A DNA stretch of 42,493 bases from a virus: IMG/VR virus record IMGVR_UViG_3300030109_003194, positions 7,266 to 49,758 of that record, one strand, 5' to 3'. Shown here piece by piece: positions 9,301 to 18,100 of this stretch (position 1 is the first letter of the stretch; each line of letters opens with the position of its first letter). The position numbers and the translations under genes were made by a program. The notes under the pieces were generated by a model. It did no database searches. It was not told the DNA's origin and saw only the letters and a program-made list of their open reading frames with translations.

Positions 9301-9556
9301 TTTGGTCTCTGCGAGCCCTGATTGCCCCATAGTAGGCTTGCTGTGCTGTAATCAGGGCTTGTTTAGCTTCTGCTGAGGTCTCTGGGTCAGCTATTTGTCT
9401 TGCTCGCTTTCTAACTTGTGCTTCAAGCTCAGCAAGGTTTCTATCATAATTAGCAGAGCCTGGTTTGTTATCCTTGGACGCATATGGATTGTCAGGGTCG
9501 TGGACACCCGGTCCACTGTTCCAGTAATTGTCGTCTTTTACTTCTGGGGTTGACAT
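6338..9556 (-). CDS. Large virion structural protein, probable baseplate component (1072 aa)
   Basis: The largest gene of the window. Residues about 1-240 are low-complexity, rich in Ala, Glu, Gln, Lys and Arg, and probably disordered or coiled. The remainder is beta-rich, with segments such as FISRMSGYAHPSGLMGAFIH, SMLLYHRA-type helices and a conserved-looking region around YDIPITLGTFGQLFYDKIV near residue 860. A second charged helical patch lies around residues 720-750. Its position after tape measure, a tube-cap candidate and a gp53-like wedge suggests a hub or wedge protein, comparable in place to T4 gp27/gp6-type components, but I cannot align it to a named family. ATG 9556 follows the gp53-like stop by 12 bases and its own stop overlaps the next start. 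Confidence 0.85.
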   Translation of the reverse strand: MSTPEVKDDNYWNSGPGVHDPDNPYASKDNKPGSANYDRNLAELEAQVRKRARQIADPETSAEAKQALITAQQAYYGAIRARRDQREAEALAQSEAEAGPKQPRRQAKIDANKRLQAGTTDEDWVKTLVPMQGGVVFDPKTKNYYRIQSSLSGVKSSGLLTEKQTAEILAKIAASVSENGVSNLTEPYGGKVAILAPIQKSEASAQVHAAEVEQAQRKPEEPPTLPRYIKNIQALMINDIDTISEHFKKLDRSKSKKYKPKHIFSLTDEIPGGTFISRMSGYAHPSGLMGAFIHATPAQLGLLVPQMRFFMVDSEGSQEEIYFSEYGSAKHIKNMADIRKKGSIYELLGPKNQQGAEAGIKSFQWRFHTAHEGDYTLISNMEIYFGSLAELTNVNYLQFLFPSGIDNPDALAINDPKKKKTRPTTAAGIDLQKKELLIDQINKLEAVLGKSESEIRTAGAQKRFTTSIKRNFRKLKVVVGWSLPKGNTRMMKKLFSTESQYKAFMNGVQASNRAILLQYRQHDINFTQEGPTTLNITFDGSVRNYLANESSDIFGSSNLESASKMWNPVAVSVDGFKMRKGNVVDPKTANAGQKDPAYSVGKSINALSTSSQFSPYLRSKDRSPAIDEQGETTIMVTLGGLKLSGELIKKRMQLLELLNTPTESEKYSELRTSGQMLSLLYHRATTNQKRDLYSSFMDAMIDAGDRVFKARVVLANDGKSKVDIIYDPDKIAARDRRREMQNETDAAKKARLEKQAAEEAAAGMSIYGPEEQPLPPTQNEVDVYYMRLGDVLLTAMEEAGMRDDVSFILGNHETKTGYRYSIYDIPITLGTFGQLFYDKIVKPGLIQLPYNTFQKHLLRYLSSAFNRDPQSTEDIEFETSLVTTTTKPSTDSFKNLTSRNLSNGLLREIGAGELNPTAKFGTKLHNYYTIYARSYDLDRFKGKRIDDEKEGVYHYVVGSDRGLAKRFNFSKQDIPYFTEMNIETGTTVGVAKSVFLPQDVTIQMYGNGIHKVGDFLFVDSSPALGSYAGPILGIGGYYNVKFATHTITAGGTYETSLECVFQKKDPRGGTST

Positions 9557-9568
9557 AACTCTCTACCT

Positions 9569-9910
9569 TTATTCAATATAGCTCAACACGTCCTCTAAAG
9601 GCAGTGGAACATAATATTGATCGCCTGTCTTGAATTCAGCCTCTGATGCTTTTTCATTGTACCAAGCAATAACCCACCAATATTCTGGTGATCCGTAATA
9701 CTTGTTAGCGACATTATATAATTTGTCTGTGGAACTCCACACCAATAAGACGTTAGTCAAGCTTCTTATCACCTCGTCATTAGGAAATGATATTTTTGGG
9801 GTATCATATTGAAACGTTTCTTCTATGTCACGATCAACAAAAAATGCTTTTCTATAATTATTATCATTGTTTAGAAACATTTCACGACGAGTGTATCTAG
9901 AGTATGCCAT
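9569..9910 (-). CDS. 53: gp53-like baseplate wedge protein with LysM-like domain
   Basis: A 113-aa protein whose C-terminal half is LysM-like: WSSTDKLYNVANKYYGSPEY, then WWVIAWYNEK, an acidic GDQYYVPLP strand and a final helix. T4-type gp53 and related short myophage baseplate proteins carry the same arrangement and help join wedges around the hub. ATG 9910 adjoins the stop of the upstream gene with AGGAG just before it. It lies between the tube-cap candidate and the large baseplate protein, matching the expected position. The N-terminus (RYTRREMFLNNDNNYRKAFF) is basic and polar. Confidence 0.75.
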   Translation of the reverse strand: MAYSRYTRREMFLNNDNNYRKAFFVDRDIEETFQYDTPKISFPNDEVIRSLTNVLLVWSSTDKLYNVANKYYGSPEYWWVIAWYNEKASEAEFKTGDQYYVPLPLEDVLSYIE

Positions 9911-10786
9911 CTATTTCTCCTTTCCTGGTCCGATAAAGATAGTCTGATTAACAGCAGCAGCGATGCGACTATTAGATAGACTCGGATTAGCAACCCTAAT
10001 TGATTTGGTTACGGCATCCCTGTTTTTATTCTCGGAATTCCATCGCCCTACAAGATTCTCTTGCGAAGGTGGAGGATTACCAATATCGTATGGAAAATTA
10101 GCTTTATTAAGGGCATCACTACGCAATGAAAACTTGGCTGACGGCTGGCTTGATGATGATTTATCATCTTTAGGCTTGGCATTCTGAGAAAACCCTAATG
10201 GGTGCTCATGAAGAACGTTAAGTTCACAGTTGACTCTGAATGTTTTTGGATAATATTCAACAGCACTGGAAGGGAATCCGGTGGCGTTAGGGTCGCTCTG
10301 TATTCCCCGACCAGGCTTAAAACTTGGTTTCTTATGGAACATCCCAAATTCTAATAGAGGATCAAACGTAAAACCATTGACCCACCCGAGAAGTCCGGTA
10401 CCGTTGACGGACTGTATAAGGTTACCAAACTTGATTCTCAAAAGTGGGCCCATATTCATAGCTGTTGCGCCGCCCTTTGACTTTACATCATAGAGTGGGT
10501 ATAAAAAACTTATAAGCTTATTCATTTTATTCAGGTTTCTTTGGGCGTCTTCAAAAGAATCCGCTGGTACATTCCATGCAAGACTAAGATTGCGACGAGT
10601 ATGCGAAAAAGTTGCAATCGGATCCATACGCCCGAATACCTGCTCCTCGTTCCAGGCAGCGGTATACTGATCACTAAACATTTCTATGAACGCTGGAAAC
10701 TCCACCGTGAAACCCGTTGGTACATGTTCGAATTTTAACAACATGTTGTTAAGGCCAGAGTTTCCGAATTTACCGTTTGCACCCAT
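9911..10786 (-). CDS. Probable tail-tube/baseplate junction protein (291 aa)
   Basis: A soluble beta-rich protein with a conserved-looking core: FPAFIEMFSDQYTAAWNEEQ, FGRMDPIATFSHTRRNLSLA, a helix with NLNKMNKLISFLYPLYD, then GPLLRIKFGNLIQS and GLLGWVNGFTFDPLLEFG. The C-terminal third is Ser/Lys/Asn-rich and probably flexible. Its place directly after the tape measure gene corresponds to T4 gp48/gp54, the proteins that cap the baseplate and start tube polymerisation, and the beta-rich core would suit a tube-like fold. Sequence similarity to gp48/gp54 is not evident by eye, so the role is inferred from synteny. Confidence 0.75.
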   Translation of the reverse strand: MGANGKFGNSGLNNMLLKFEHVPTGFTVEFPAFIEMFSDQYTAAWNEEQVFGRMDPIATFSHTRRNLSLAWNVPADSFEDAQRNLNKMNKLISFLYPLYDVKSKGGATAMNMGPLLRIKFGNLIQSVNGTGLLGWVNGFTFDPLLEFGMFHKKPSFKPGRGIQSDPNATGFPSSAVEYYPKTFRVNCELNVLHEHPLGFSQNAKPKDDKSSSSQPSAKFSLRSDALNKANFPYDIGNPPPSQENLVGRWNSENKNRDAVTKSIRVANPSLSNSRIAAAVNQTIFIGPGKEK

Positions 10787-10810
10787 GGTTAGTGACCTCC
10801 TTCATTATAA

Positions 10811-12985
10811 TTATTGACGTAACGGATTAAATATTACTTTATTCGCAGTAGCGGTTGCTTCAATAAATTTATTACCATCTATATTCAATTGAATTGGTAG
10901 AACAACTTCATCTGCAACAAACGAGCCCATACCTTGATTAGCCGCCTGGGTTGCACCTGGCTGTCCTTGAACCCCAAGAGGCACGCCTGGTGCTGCACCT
11001 TGAGCGGTGGCTGACATACCTGTCATATCTCGGACAGCATTCACGCCTATAGCGCCAATACCGCCACCCAGACTAAGAGCGGTTCTTGCAAATCCTCCTC
11101 CGGGTATCATAGACATGGCACCACCAGCAAGGTCGATCAATGCACCTGTGGTGTCCCCTTTTTGATAACGGTTATATGCATCCATCACGCTCAACCCAAG
11201 ACCAAGGAAAGGAAGACCTCTAGCAACTTTTCCAGCAAGATTACCGGCCATTTGCATTCCAGTCTTCGCTCCTGCCTCTGCTAGTTCAGGGGCGACAATC
11301 TTACCGGCTTTTAACAATTGATTATATTTATTGCCACCGACCTTTATCATTGAGCCGGTCAGAGGATTGAGTACTTTTCCGGCTGCTCCCGTAGCAGTTT
11401 TTGCCACCGTGGCAGCAGTGGCTGCACCGCCCATTCCTGCCATCTTTAATAGTTTGCCAAGCATTCCACCTTTGCCGCCGCCCTTTGCCATGGCATCCAC
11501 CGCACCACGAACACCCATCTTCTGGAGTAGCTTATACCCTCCATAACCTGAGACTCCGGTTGAAATTAGGCTTGTACCAATACCAGTAGTGGTGGTAGCG
11601 GCGGACTTCAACAAGAGAGTGCTTGCTATAGAATTAGCATTGGTCTGCATCGTGTCAATGACACCCATCATTTTTTCTAAAGCTTTATCGTACCCGCCAA
11701 GGGTATTAAGAGCAGCATCTTGAACCGCCTCAGTTCCCGCCATCGCTCGTTCAGCAGCGCTAGCTCCAGCCTTTGTTCCAGCCCGGTCATCTCTCCCTAC
11801 ATCAGCCTGAAAAGCTGTTATGTCCATACCTTGTTGAAAGAGTCTTGCTGCCTGCTGGACGTCACCGCCGGTAACAATGCTGGCAATCATCTGCTTTTGA
11901 CGTCTCTCTAGTGCGCCAAAAGTTCTCCCACCAACAAAGAATTGCTCTCTAAGAATTTCTACCCTATCTTTTTCCTCTGCACGCATAAGCTGAACTGTAT
12001 TGAGTTGCATACCAAACTGAGAGTTTAGCTTTCCAACAATTTCCATCGCACCCTGGAAAGTATCAAATTGGTCGGCAACGTTGAATATTTCCTTAACATC
12101 CATCTGCAAAGACCTGGCTCGCATTTGAAGATCCTTAAATACTCTCGGAGCTTCTGAACCAAACTTTGCTAACTGTGGTGTTAGTGCTGTAAAATTCTGT
12201 AAGACATTATCCAAGCTCATGCCAACTTCCTTGCGGAACTCCTGGAATCCACGCATAGATCGTACAGCCTCAGAAGCCGAATTACCAATACCTGATTTCA
12301 ACATATCTAAAGCTTTGGACGTTGTTTCAGAACTGGCACCCATCTTGAAGAACTCGCCAGTTAAGTTAGTAATATTATCTCTTTGACTTTTTGAAAGTCC
12401 GTCAAACGCTAAAAAGTTAGCATTCAATGATTCCAGGTTTTTCGCCAAGATCTCCTGGGGAATACCCATCTTGCGATAATCATCTCTTAGCCTTTGAAAG
12501 CTTTTCGAATATCTATCCTGAAAACCAGTAGAGCGGCGGAGCCCAACCTCAAGATTATTGATGTCCCTAACAAAGCCCGCTAATTGGCTTGCAGCAGATC
12601 CAACACCTTTACCTAAGTTTGCTATACTAGTGCCGGCGACTGTATCCATCGCATCGACAACAGCATTGAACGCAACACCTGTGCTGACTGCTACATCCTT
12701 AAGTTTACTCATACTCTCACCAAGTTCGGTTTGAGCTTCTGAATTCTTCTTCACACTATCAGTAAGGTCACGTATTTGCTGACCTTCTTGCTTTAGATCA
12801 CCATTTAACTTGGTGACTTTTTTCTGTAATTCTTCAACACTGTCAGCACCGACAGCACGAGCATCATTGAGTTGTTGTTGAGCCGCTAAAAGCTGCTGGA
12901 CTTTCGTTGCCTCCTTCTCGTAGGCACCAGAAAGCATGTCTAGTAGTTTTTTTTGTTCTTCTAGCGTCTTATTATCAATAGCCAC
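10811..12985 (-). CDS. 29: Tail tape measure protein
   Basis: Sets tail length by extending inside the tube, and passes out during DNA injection. The 724-aa product has an N-terminal coiled coil (about 1-90, Gln/Lys/Glu rich), long amphipathic helices through about residue 400, and then a Gly/Ala-rich hydrophobic region (about 455-660) with several membrane-compatible stretches such as GGAATAATVAKTATGAAG, typical of tape measure proteins. It starts at GTG 12985 with GAGGT eight bases upstream. It follows the gp26/gp51-like chaperone gene and a 113-aa gene. By the usual rule of about 1.5 Angstrom per residue the tail would be roughly 105-110 nm, slightly longer than T4. Confidence 0.88.
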   Translation of the reverse strand: MAIDNKTLEEQKKLLDMLSGAYEKEATKVQQLLAAQQQLNDARAVGADSVEELQKKVTKLNGDLKQEGQQIRDLTDSVKKNSEAQTELGESMSKLKDVAVSTGVAFNAVVDAMDTVAGTSIANLGKGVGSAASQLAGFVRDINNLEVGLRRSTGFQDRYSKSFQRLRDDYRKMGIPQEILAKNLESLNANFLAFDGLSKSQRDNITNLTGEFFKMGASSETTSKALDMLKSGIGNSASEAVRSMRGFQEFRKEVGMSLDNVLQNFTALTPQLAKFGSEAPRVFKDLQMRARSLQMDVKEIFNVADQFDTFQGAMEIVGKLNSQFGMQLNTVQLMRAEEKDRVEILREQFFVGGRTFGALERRQKQMIASIVTGGDVQQAARLFQQGMDITAFQADVGRDDRAGTKAGASAAERAMAGTEAVQDAALNTLGGYDKALEKMMGVIDTMQTNANSIASTLLLKSAATTTTGIGTSLISTGVSGYGGYKLLQKMGVRGAVDAMAKGGGKGGMLGKLLKMAGMGGAATAATVAKTATGAAGKVLNPLTGSMIKVGGNKYNQLLKAGKIVAPELAEAGAKTGMQMAGNLAGKVARGLPFLGLGLSVMDAYNRYQKGDTTGALIDLAGGAMSMIPGGGFARTALSLGGGIGAIGVNAVRDMTGMSATAQGAAPGVPLGVQGQPGATQAANQGMGSFVADEVVLPIQLNIDGNKFIEATATANKVIFNPLRQ

Positions 12986-12996
12986 CGTCGATTACC

Positions 12997-13338
12997 TCAG
13001 CGACGTATGGGCCATACGATACCCGACTCTCTTTCAAACTTCTTAATAGCCATATCAAGCCTGGCTTTCTGCTTGTAAGTCATAGGGTCATCGAGACCAT
13101 ATTTTTTTATTAGGTCCATGTATTTCTTTTCATTGACAAGCGCATCAGTAAAGCGCTCAACCTCAATACGAGTCCCTCTAACACGCACCGGTATACGGCG
13201 ACCCTTAAACATCTTCGATAAAAGGTACTGAATCCAGGCTGCAAAAACATTCAGGATGTTTTCGTTTATGGCAGCACTTTCGTCTAACTTCTTAAAGTCT
13301 GCTAGATCAAGGATTTCATTTTCAAAATCAATTTTCAA
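12997..13338 (-). CDS. Small protein between chaperone and tape measure genes (113 aa)
   Basis: Unrecognised. It is predicted mostly helical and basic at the C-terminus (KKFERESGIVWPIRR), with a central GRRIPVRVRGTRIEVERF strand region. The start is TTG 13338 with GAGGG seven bases upstream; no ATG is available at the N-terminus. Its position between the tail-assembly chaperone and the tape measure gene suggests a tail-assembly role, for example in chaperoning the tape measure protein, but this is context only. Confidence 0.75.
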   Translation of the reverse strand: MKIDFENEILDLADFKKLDESAAINENILNVFAAWIQYLLSKMFKGRRIPVRVRGTRIEVERFTDALVNEKKYMDLIKKYGLDDPMTYKQKARLDMAIKKFERESGIVWPIRR

Positions 13339-13389
13339 TTAAGGACCCTCTTGGTAGCTTGTCTAGTAAATAGTCTGTAAATGTATTTA

Positions 13390-13605
13390 TCACGACTTGA
13401 AGGATTTACCTCTACCAGAAGATGCTCGCCTGTTGGAGGCGTTAACCGCTTCCGCTTCATCTTTTTTCTGTTTTACCAATCTTTCCAAAAACCAAATACG
13501 AACATTTACTGGTAAATTATAGGTCTCAAAGAAGCTCCAACCACCGTGATACTTCAATTGAAATAGCTGTTCGTAAACGTTCTCAATGTATTCCTCAGTT
13601 AGGCC
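13390..13605 (-). CDS. 51: gp51-like frame extension of the gp26-like gene
   Basis: A 71-codon open frame with convincing protein character (GLTEEYIENVYEQLFQLKYH, then GGWSFFETYNLPVNVRIWFL and ERLVKQKKDE). It begins only after an in-frame TAG, at the U7 run inside the gp26-like gene, and has no ATG, GTG or TTG before codon 17. It lies in the +1 (equivalently -2) frame and overlaps the gp26-like stop. A +1 or -2 slip on U7 would give a fusion of about 355 aa. Pairs of this kind directly before the tape measure gene are tail-assembly chaperones in many phages. An alternative is initiation at ATT 13587, which has GAGG five bases before it. Confidence 0.75.
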   Translation of the reverse strand, partial: GLTEEYIENVYEQLFQLKYHGGWSFFETYNLPVNVRIWFLERLVKQKKDEAEAVNASNRRASSGRGKSFKS

Positions 13606-14458
13606 AAAAAAAGTCTATACCAAGCGGAACCTCCATGTCCGCTGTATGTCCGCACTCAGGACACTCAAAGTTTTGGGTTAAATCAATGTTGGGAACAATG
13701 CTCCCATAAATTCGCCGGAGGGTGCGAGCGTCTCTCGCTGGCATTGCCTGTATAAAGGACTCAATAGTAACTCTATTATCATCGCCATTGACGGCTACGA
13801 TATAACTTCTAAAAGTATCTGTTGTTGCCGAAGATTCGATCCTCTTCTTTTGTTTTCTGTCTGTCTCACGAAGCAGCCTGTTCTCATCTGCCGATGTTAG
13901 AAAGCGACACGTCACAGTTGCACGGGTCATTGGAAGCGTAATATCAACTTGACCGCTATCATCTATCTTTGCCGACCAATCACTAGCTTCCTCTCTAAAA
14001 TCAATACATCTAGGCTCCGAGATATCAAAAGAATACTCAACCGTTGAATCACATGCCGGACAGGCAGTGGTTGTCTCATATTCTGGGCCATATCCTGTGC
14101 GGCGGGCAGCAACCAAAAGAGCGTTTTTATCGCCCACCAACAATGTGTTAGTATCGATTGATCTGTCAACAATCAAGTTCTGCAACATTCTATCTAATGC
14201 TACACCTTCTTTGAGGAGGGCTCGTGACGTAAGAATATCCTCTTCCTTTGCGGTCATAAAACGAATCTCTACAGACTCGGCACCATGTAGAGGGTGACCT
14301 TCCGGGTAAAAAATACCTTTACTAGGTAATTCTACAAATTCAGTTGGTACTGACCAATTAAAAGCAGGAGAAGACGCCTCTCCACTATGTGGGGCTGGTG
14401 TCTCATCCTGTGTAAAATGCTCTTCATCTAAACCTAGTCGGTTTGAATTTCGACTCAT
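13595..14458 (-). CDS. 26: gp26-like tail/baseplate assembly protein with two CxxC pairs
   Basis: Resembles the T4 gp26 baseplate-hub assembly family. The 287-aa product has VELPSKGIFYPEGHPLHG at 42-59, FMTAKEEDILTSRALLKEG at 67-85 and two cysteine pairs, CPAC at 133-136 and CPECGH at 266-271, which could bind one zinc. The N-terminal 35 residues are acidic and flexible. ATG 14458 has AAAGG upstream. It is followed by the overlapping gp51-like extension and then the tape measure region, matching the T4 order 26-51-...-29. The frameshifted product would replace the last three residues (WPN) with 71 new ones while keeping both zinc pairs. Confidence 0.85.
   Translation of the reverse strand: MSRNSNRLGLDEEHFTQDETPAPHSGEASSPAFNWSVPTEFVELPSKGIFYPEGHPLHGAESVEIRFMTAKEEDILTSRALLKEGVALDRMLQNLIVDRSIDTNTLLVGDKNALLVAARRTGYGPEYETTTACPACDSTVEYSFDISEPRCIDFREEASDWSAKIDDSGQVDITLPMTRATVTCRFLTSADENRLLRETDRKQKKRIESSATTDTFRSYIVAVNGDDNRVTIESFIQAMPARDARTLRRIYGSIVPNIDLTQNFECPECGHTADMEVPLGIDFFWPN
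13606..13612 (-). other. Probable programmed frameshift site (U7)
   Basis: Seven consecutive U in the minus-strand mRNA, read as GAC UUU UUU UGG three codons before the gp26-like stop. A phenylalanine tRNA on the second UUU can re-pair perfectly after moving +1 or -2, entering the frame that encodes the 71-residue extension. A homopolymer sequencing error (true length 6) would give the same fused frame, so the run length needs checking. Confidence 0.6.
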
Positions 14459-14513
14459 ACTGCAACCTTTCTTTTTTTAAGGATACTACATCCTCAAAAT
14501 TGTGTTAAGAAGT

Positions 14514-15086
14514 TTATGATTGTACTTGACTGACGCTAGCGGGAATACCCTGAGTGGTGAAGTTCAACTGAGCCCAATCAAAGGCTATTTCGACAGTTAT
14601 CTCACTCATGTTGTCATCATCATAACTCAAAGTTCCACCAAAATCTACACTGGTGATAAATGGGTTAATCATTTCCCAAATCTCAATTGCATTTCCTTTA
14701 TCATCAAGCTGCTTTAAGAATACCGAACCGATAGCTTGGCGGAAAGCATCCTTACTTAAGCTGTTTTTAGACAACCTTTGGTCGGTAGGATATTTATATC
14801 CAGCAGCGCCGAGAACGTCCAAGAAAGCATAAGATAAGTCAGGATTAACAGGATCAACCAGTGTTAAGCTGATTGGCTCCCAAGTCACTCTACCTGGATA
14901 TTTGAAAGTGTGATCGATGTATTGATGCTCTACTACATTTACAGTTGCACGGGGCTTAGTCGCTGTTTTCACAGTCCAAACCGGAATGTCACCCCTGTTA
15001 TTACCACCACGTTGTGAAAAACTTAGTTCAAATCGAAAATTGCGTTTTGGCTCGCTTTTCGAGTTGCTCCAGAATAGACTTGCCAT
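14514..15086 (-). CDS. 19: Tail tube protein (gp19-like)
   Basis: Forms stacked hexameric rings of the inner tail tube. The 190-aa length matches T4 gp19 (163 aa) allowing small insertions. Recognisable features are an N-terminal NFRFELSFSQRG strand, the WTVKTATKPRATVNVVEHQY segment, HTFKYPGRVTWEPISLTLVD, and a C-terminal strand pair around SEITVEIAFDWAQLNF. It lies directly after the sheath gene, as in T4 (18-19). ATG 15086 has an AGGAG-type site upstream. A 55-base gap without evident signals separates it from the gp26-like gene. Confidence 0.92.
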   Translation of the reverse strand: MASLFWSNSKSEPKRNFRFELSFSQRGGNNRGDIPVWTVKTATKPRATVNVVEHQYIDHTFKYPGRVTWEPISLTLVDPVNPDLSYAFLDVLGAAGYKYPTDQRLSKNSLSKDAFRQAIGSVFLKQLDDKGNAIEIWEMINPFITSVDFGGTLSYDDDNMSEITVEIAFDWAQLNFTTQGIPASVSQVQS

Positions 15087-15125
15087 TTCTTTTTTAGCTC
15101 CTTATAGTAAGTAGTGCTTTACGAA

Positions 15126-18100
15126 TTAATCTTCGAAAGCTGCGCCACTATTTGTTATTACAAAGTCAATTGCGAAGTATTCAACTGCTCTAGTTGGCTT
15201 CACCAATAACTTAGCGTAAATAATATTTCTATCAACCAATTCAGGCGTTGTGGTAGTTTCATCCAAGATAAGCTTGAAGTCTTCAATACCAAAGTCTGCC
15301 TTTACATCTCTCAAAATGGGAAGAGCCTGTCCTTTGAAAGTATCCCAAGTTATAGTAGAATTAGGTCCGAACAACAATCTTGATGCTATGAAAGAAATTT
15401 CACGCTTCAAGAAGATCATCAAACGTCTAACGTTGATTCTATCCAGAGCAGAAGCCGTTTGTTGTAATGTTTTTTGCCCGAACACCACGATACCTTCAGC
15501 AGGGAACTTAGCGATAGGGTTGATGCCTGCTTCGTACAAAAGATCACGTTGATCTGAAGTCAGTCTGGTCGTAACATCAGTTACAGGGATACCAGCAGCG
15601 CCTTCAGTCAAACCACCACGGGTGAAACCAGCAGGTGCGAACCAAGGTGCTTGAATTCTGTCTGTGTTAGACAAAACACCCAAGGCTGCAACACTTGGCG
15701 GAGCCCACAATGATTGATCTCTGTTGTCATCATAGATTCGTACCCATGGATAGTAAGCAGCACCATAGCTATTGTTAATACTTCTATTAAGAAGAGTAGA
15801 TGCAGCAGTTCTTGGAATGTTAGCAGCATTAGCTGTCACTGGATCATCCTTAGTTTCTGCACGAGGAGTCCAAGCGTACTGAACATCGACAATAGCCAGG
15901 GTGTCACCACGAGACTCTGCCGTATCCAACAAGTAGTTAGTGACCGGAGCAGCCCAGACACCTGGGATTGTTGCTGCGTTCATCTGGACCACTTCGGGGT
16001 CAGCTACCATGTTTATAGCTTTCCTTAGAGAGAACAGACCATAGGAGGTTTGTTCTGTTTTCCCAGTTATATCCTTATTTGCAAAAGGATCACGTTCTGT
16101 TTTATTGTATCCGTCAGAGCCACCAGCAAGAACTGTAGTGAATCGATCGATACCTGCATCAAGAACCGTAGTGTAGGAGTTGCTACCAACAGCGCTGATG
16201 CTAAGTCCCGAAGCACGGTTACCCGAAGCCCAAGTAGCAGAACCACTAAGATCAGCACCACTTAGACTTCCAGCCACGTCATCAAGTGAGAAGGCGTAAG
16301 ACAACACAATCGGGCTTGAGCCGCTGTTGGTTGTCGTACCGTCAACATCTTGAGTAGGGTCATATGCTGTTGCTTCTGTCGAGGCGTTGAACGCTCTAGG
16401 TCGAAGCAAGTCTGACATTTCAGGATTGTATTGTGTATCGCTGAAAGATCGACCAGTCCAAGCACCCCAATAGGTGTTATCGAGAGATCTCGGAGATCCC
16501 TGAGTAGAGCTTGTTCGGCAAGTAACTGCTGGGAAACTGACTGATCCCGTAAACCTGACCGTTGCTGCTTCGGTACCAGCCGAATCCACTGCGTATCTCA
16601 TCATGATAGGTGCGGCAACATAAGTTCCCTTGTCCGGAAGATTGTGTCCGTCAGTACCAAAAGAGGCGGAAGAACCTGGTGCAATCATTGACAAAGCGGA
16701 CAGAGGAGCACCTGCGAGAACTGGATTGTCCGCAACCGCAGCAAAATTCTGCGGAGATGTAGATCCCGAGGTAATTGTTACGTTACGGTATTTCGGAGGT
16801 CCGAAAACACCGAAAGGCAAAAGGCGGGTTTCGCCAATACCTGCGGCAACATCAGGGTCCATAACCACTCGAATGTAGTTCGATTGATTTGCAAACTCAC
16901 CATATTCCACAGAACGCTTGTCGCTCTGAGAATATACTTGGTACCTGTCACCGATTCTAGCTGCAATATAATCTCTAGATGCTGGATTCAGGTTTAGGTT
17001 ATCATACCTTTCAATAATAATTTTATTATTATCCGTGTCTTTCATATCTCTAACAAGCAGAGAGAAACTTCCATAAGGCTGAAAGTCTCCTTTGCCTGCT
17101 TTGAGGTTAGCGATAGAAATCTTGATTTCTCTGTTGAAGTTTTCACCTGCGGTAAGAGCTTCAATGCGAAATAATCTCTGCATACCTTTGTGAGTATAAG
17201 CAGCATGATTTGTACCAAGATCTTGAGAGAAATACCAACCAGTAGACGCTTTGCGTGCAGCGCCCAAGAAGTCAGCCTGATCGTTAGTAAATGTCGTGGC
17301 AGCCGTCTTTGTTACCATTGGAACAATAGCACCAAAATAATTGCTAACGCCGCCATCAATAGCCAAGAGACCCAAAGATGCGGCACCAGCTTCACCGAGG
17401 CGGTTCTCATAAGTTTCACCCAGGAAGTACTTACCACCTTGATAAAAAGTTTGAGTATCGCTGTTTGTGATATCACTGTTTGTAATAGTAGGATCTGTAT
17501 TTAGAACTCGGCGAATGTAGTTAGGCTTCGTGTCGTTAAAGCTAACTATTTCTTTATGAGACATTCCGGAACTAGCTGTAAACACCAGAGCGATATTGTC
17601 AAGGTCGGATCCAAGATCTATAAGGGTTGACCCCACTTGGGTGCCAAGGGTATCGCCGCCTCTAACGTTGCCAGACAAAAGAACACGACTATCTTTGCAG
17701 TAAAATTGTGCTGCAAGAGTTCCTGTTGCGTTAAGTACTCCGCTGCCACTTGGGAAGATAAGCAGACCGTAAGCGCCACCCTGATCGGTAGCAGCGCCAG
17801 CAGTCGCATCCAGGTTCCAACCTGCACGACCTGTTGTGGCAGTATATCCGTTGGATTCATCACCTAGAACACGCATAAACGTGATCGGAGAGTTGCTAGC
17901 CAACCAAGCTTTAGCAGCATAAGGTGCATAAGTGGGTGCGTTTAAATCACCAACACGCCACACATCTCCGCCTTCATTACCGGCAACAGGGTCACCGAAT
18001 GTTTGCACGAAATCAGAAAATGAATTGATTTGAACGGGCTTGTTAGCTGGACCTTTTCTGGCACGACCAATAACGAGAGGTCCTACTTCTGAAGGGACCG

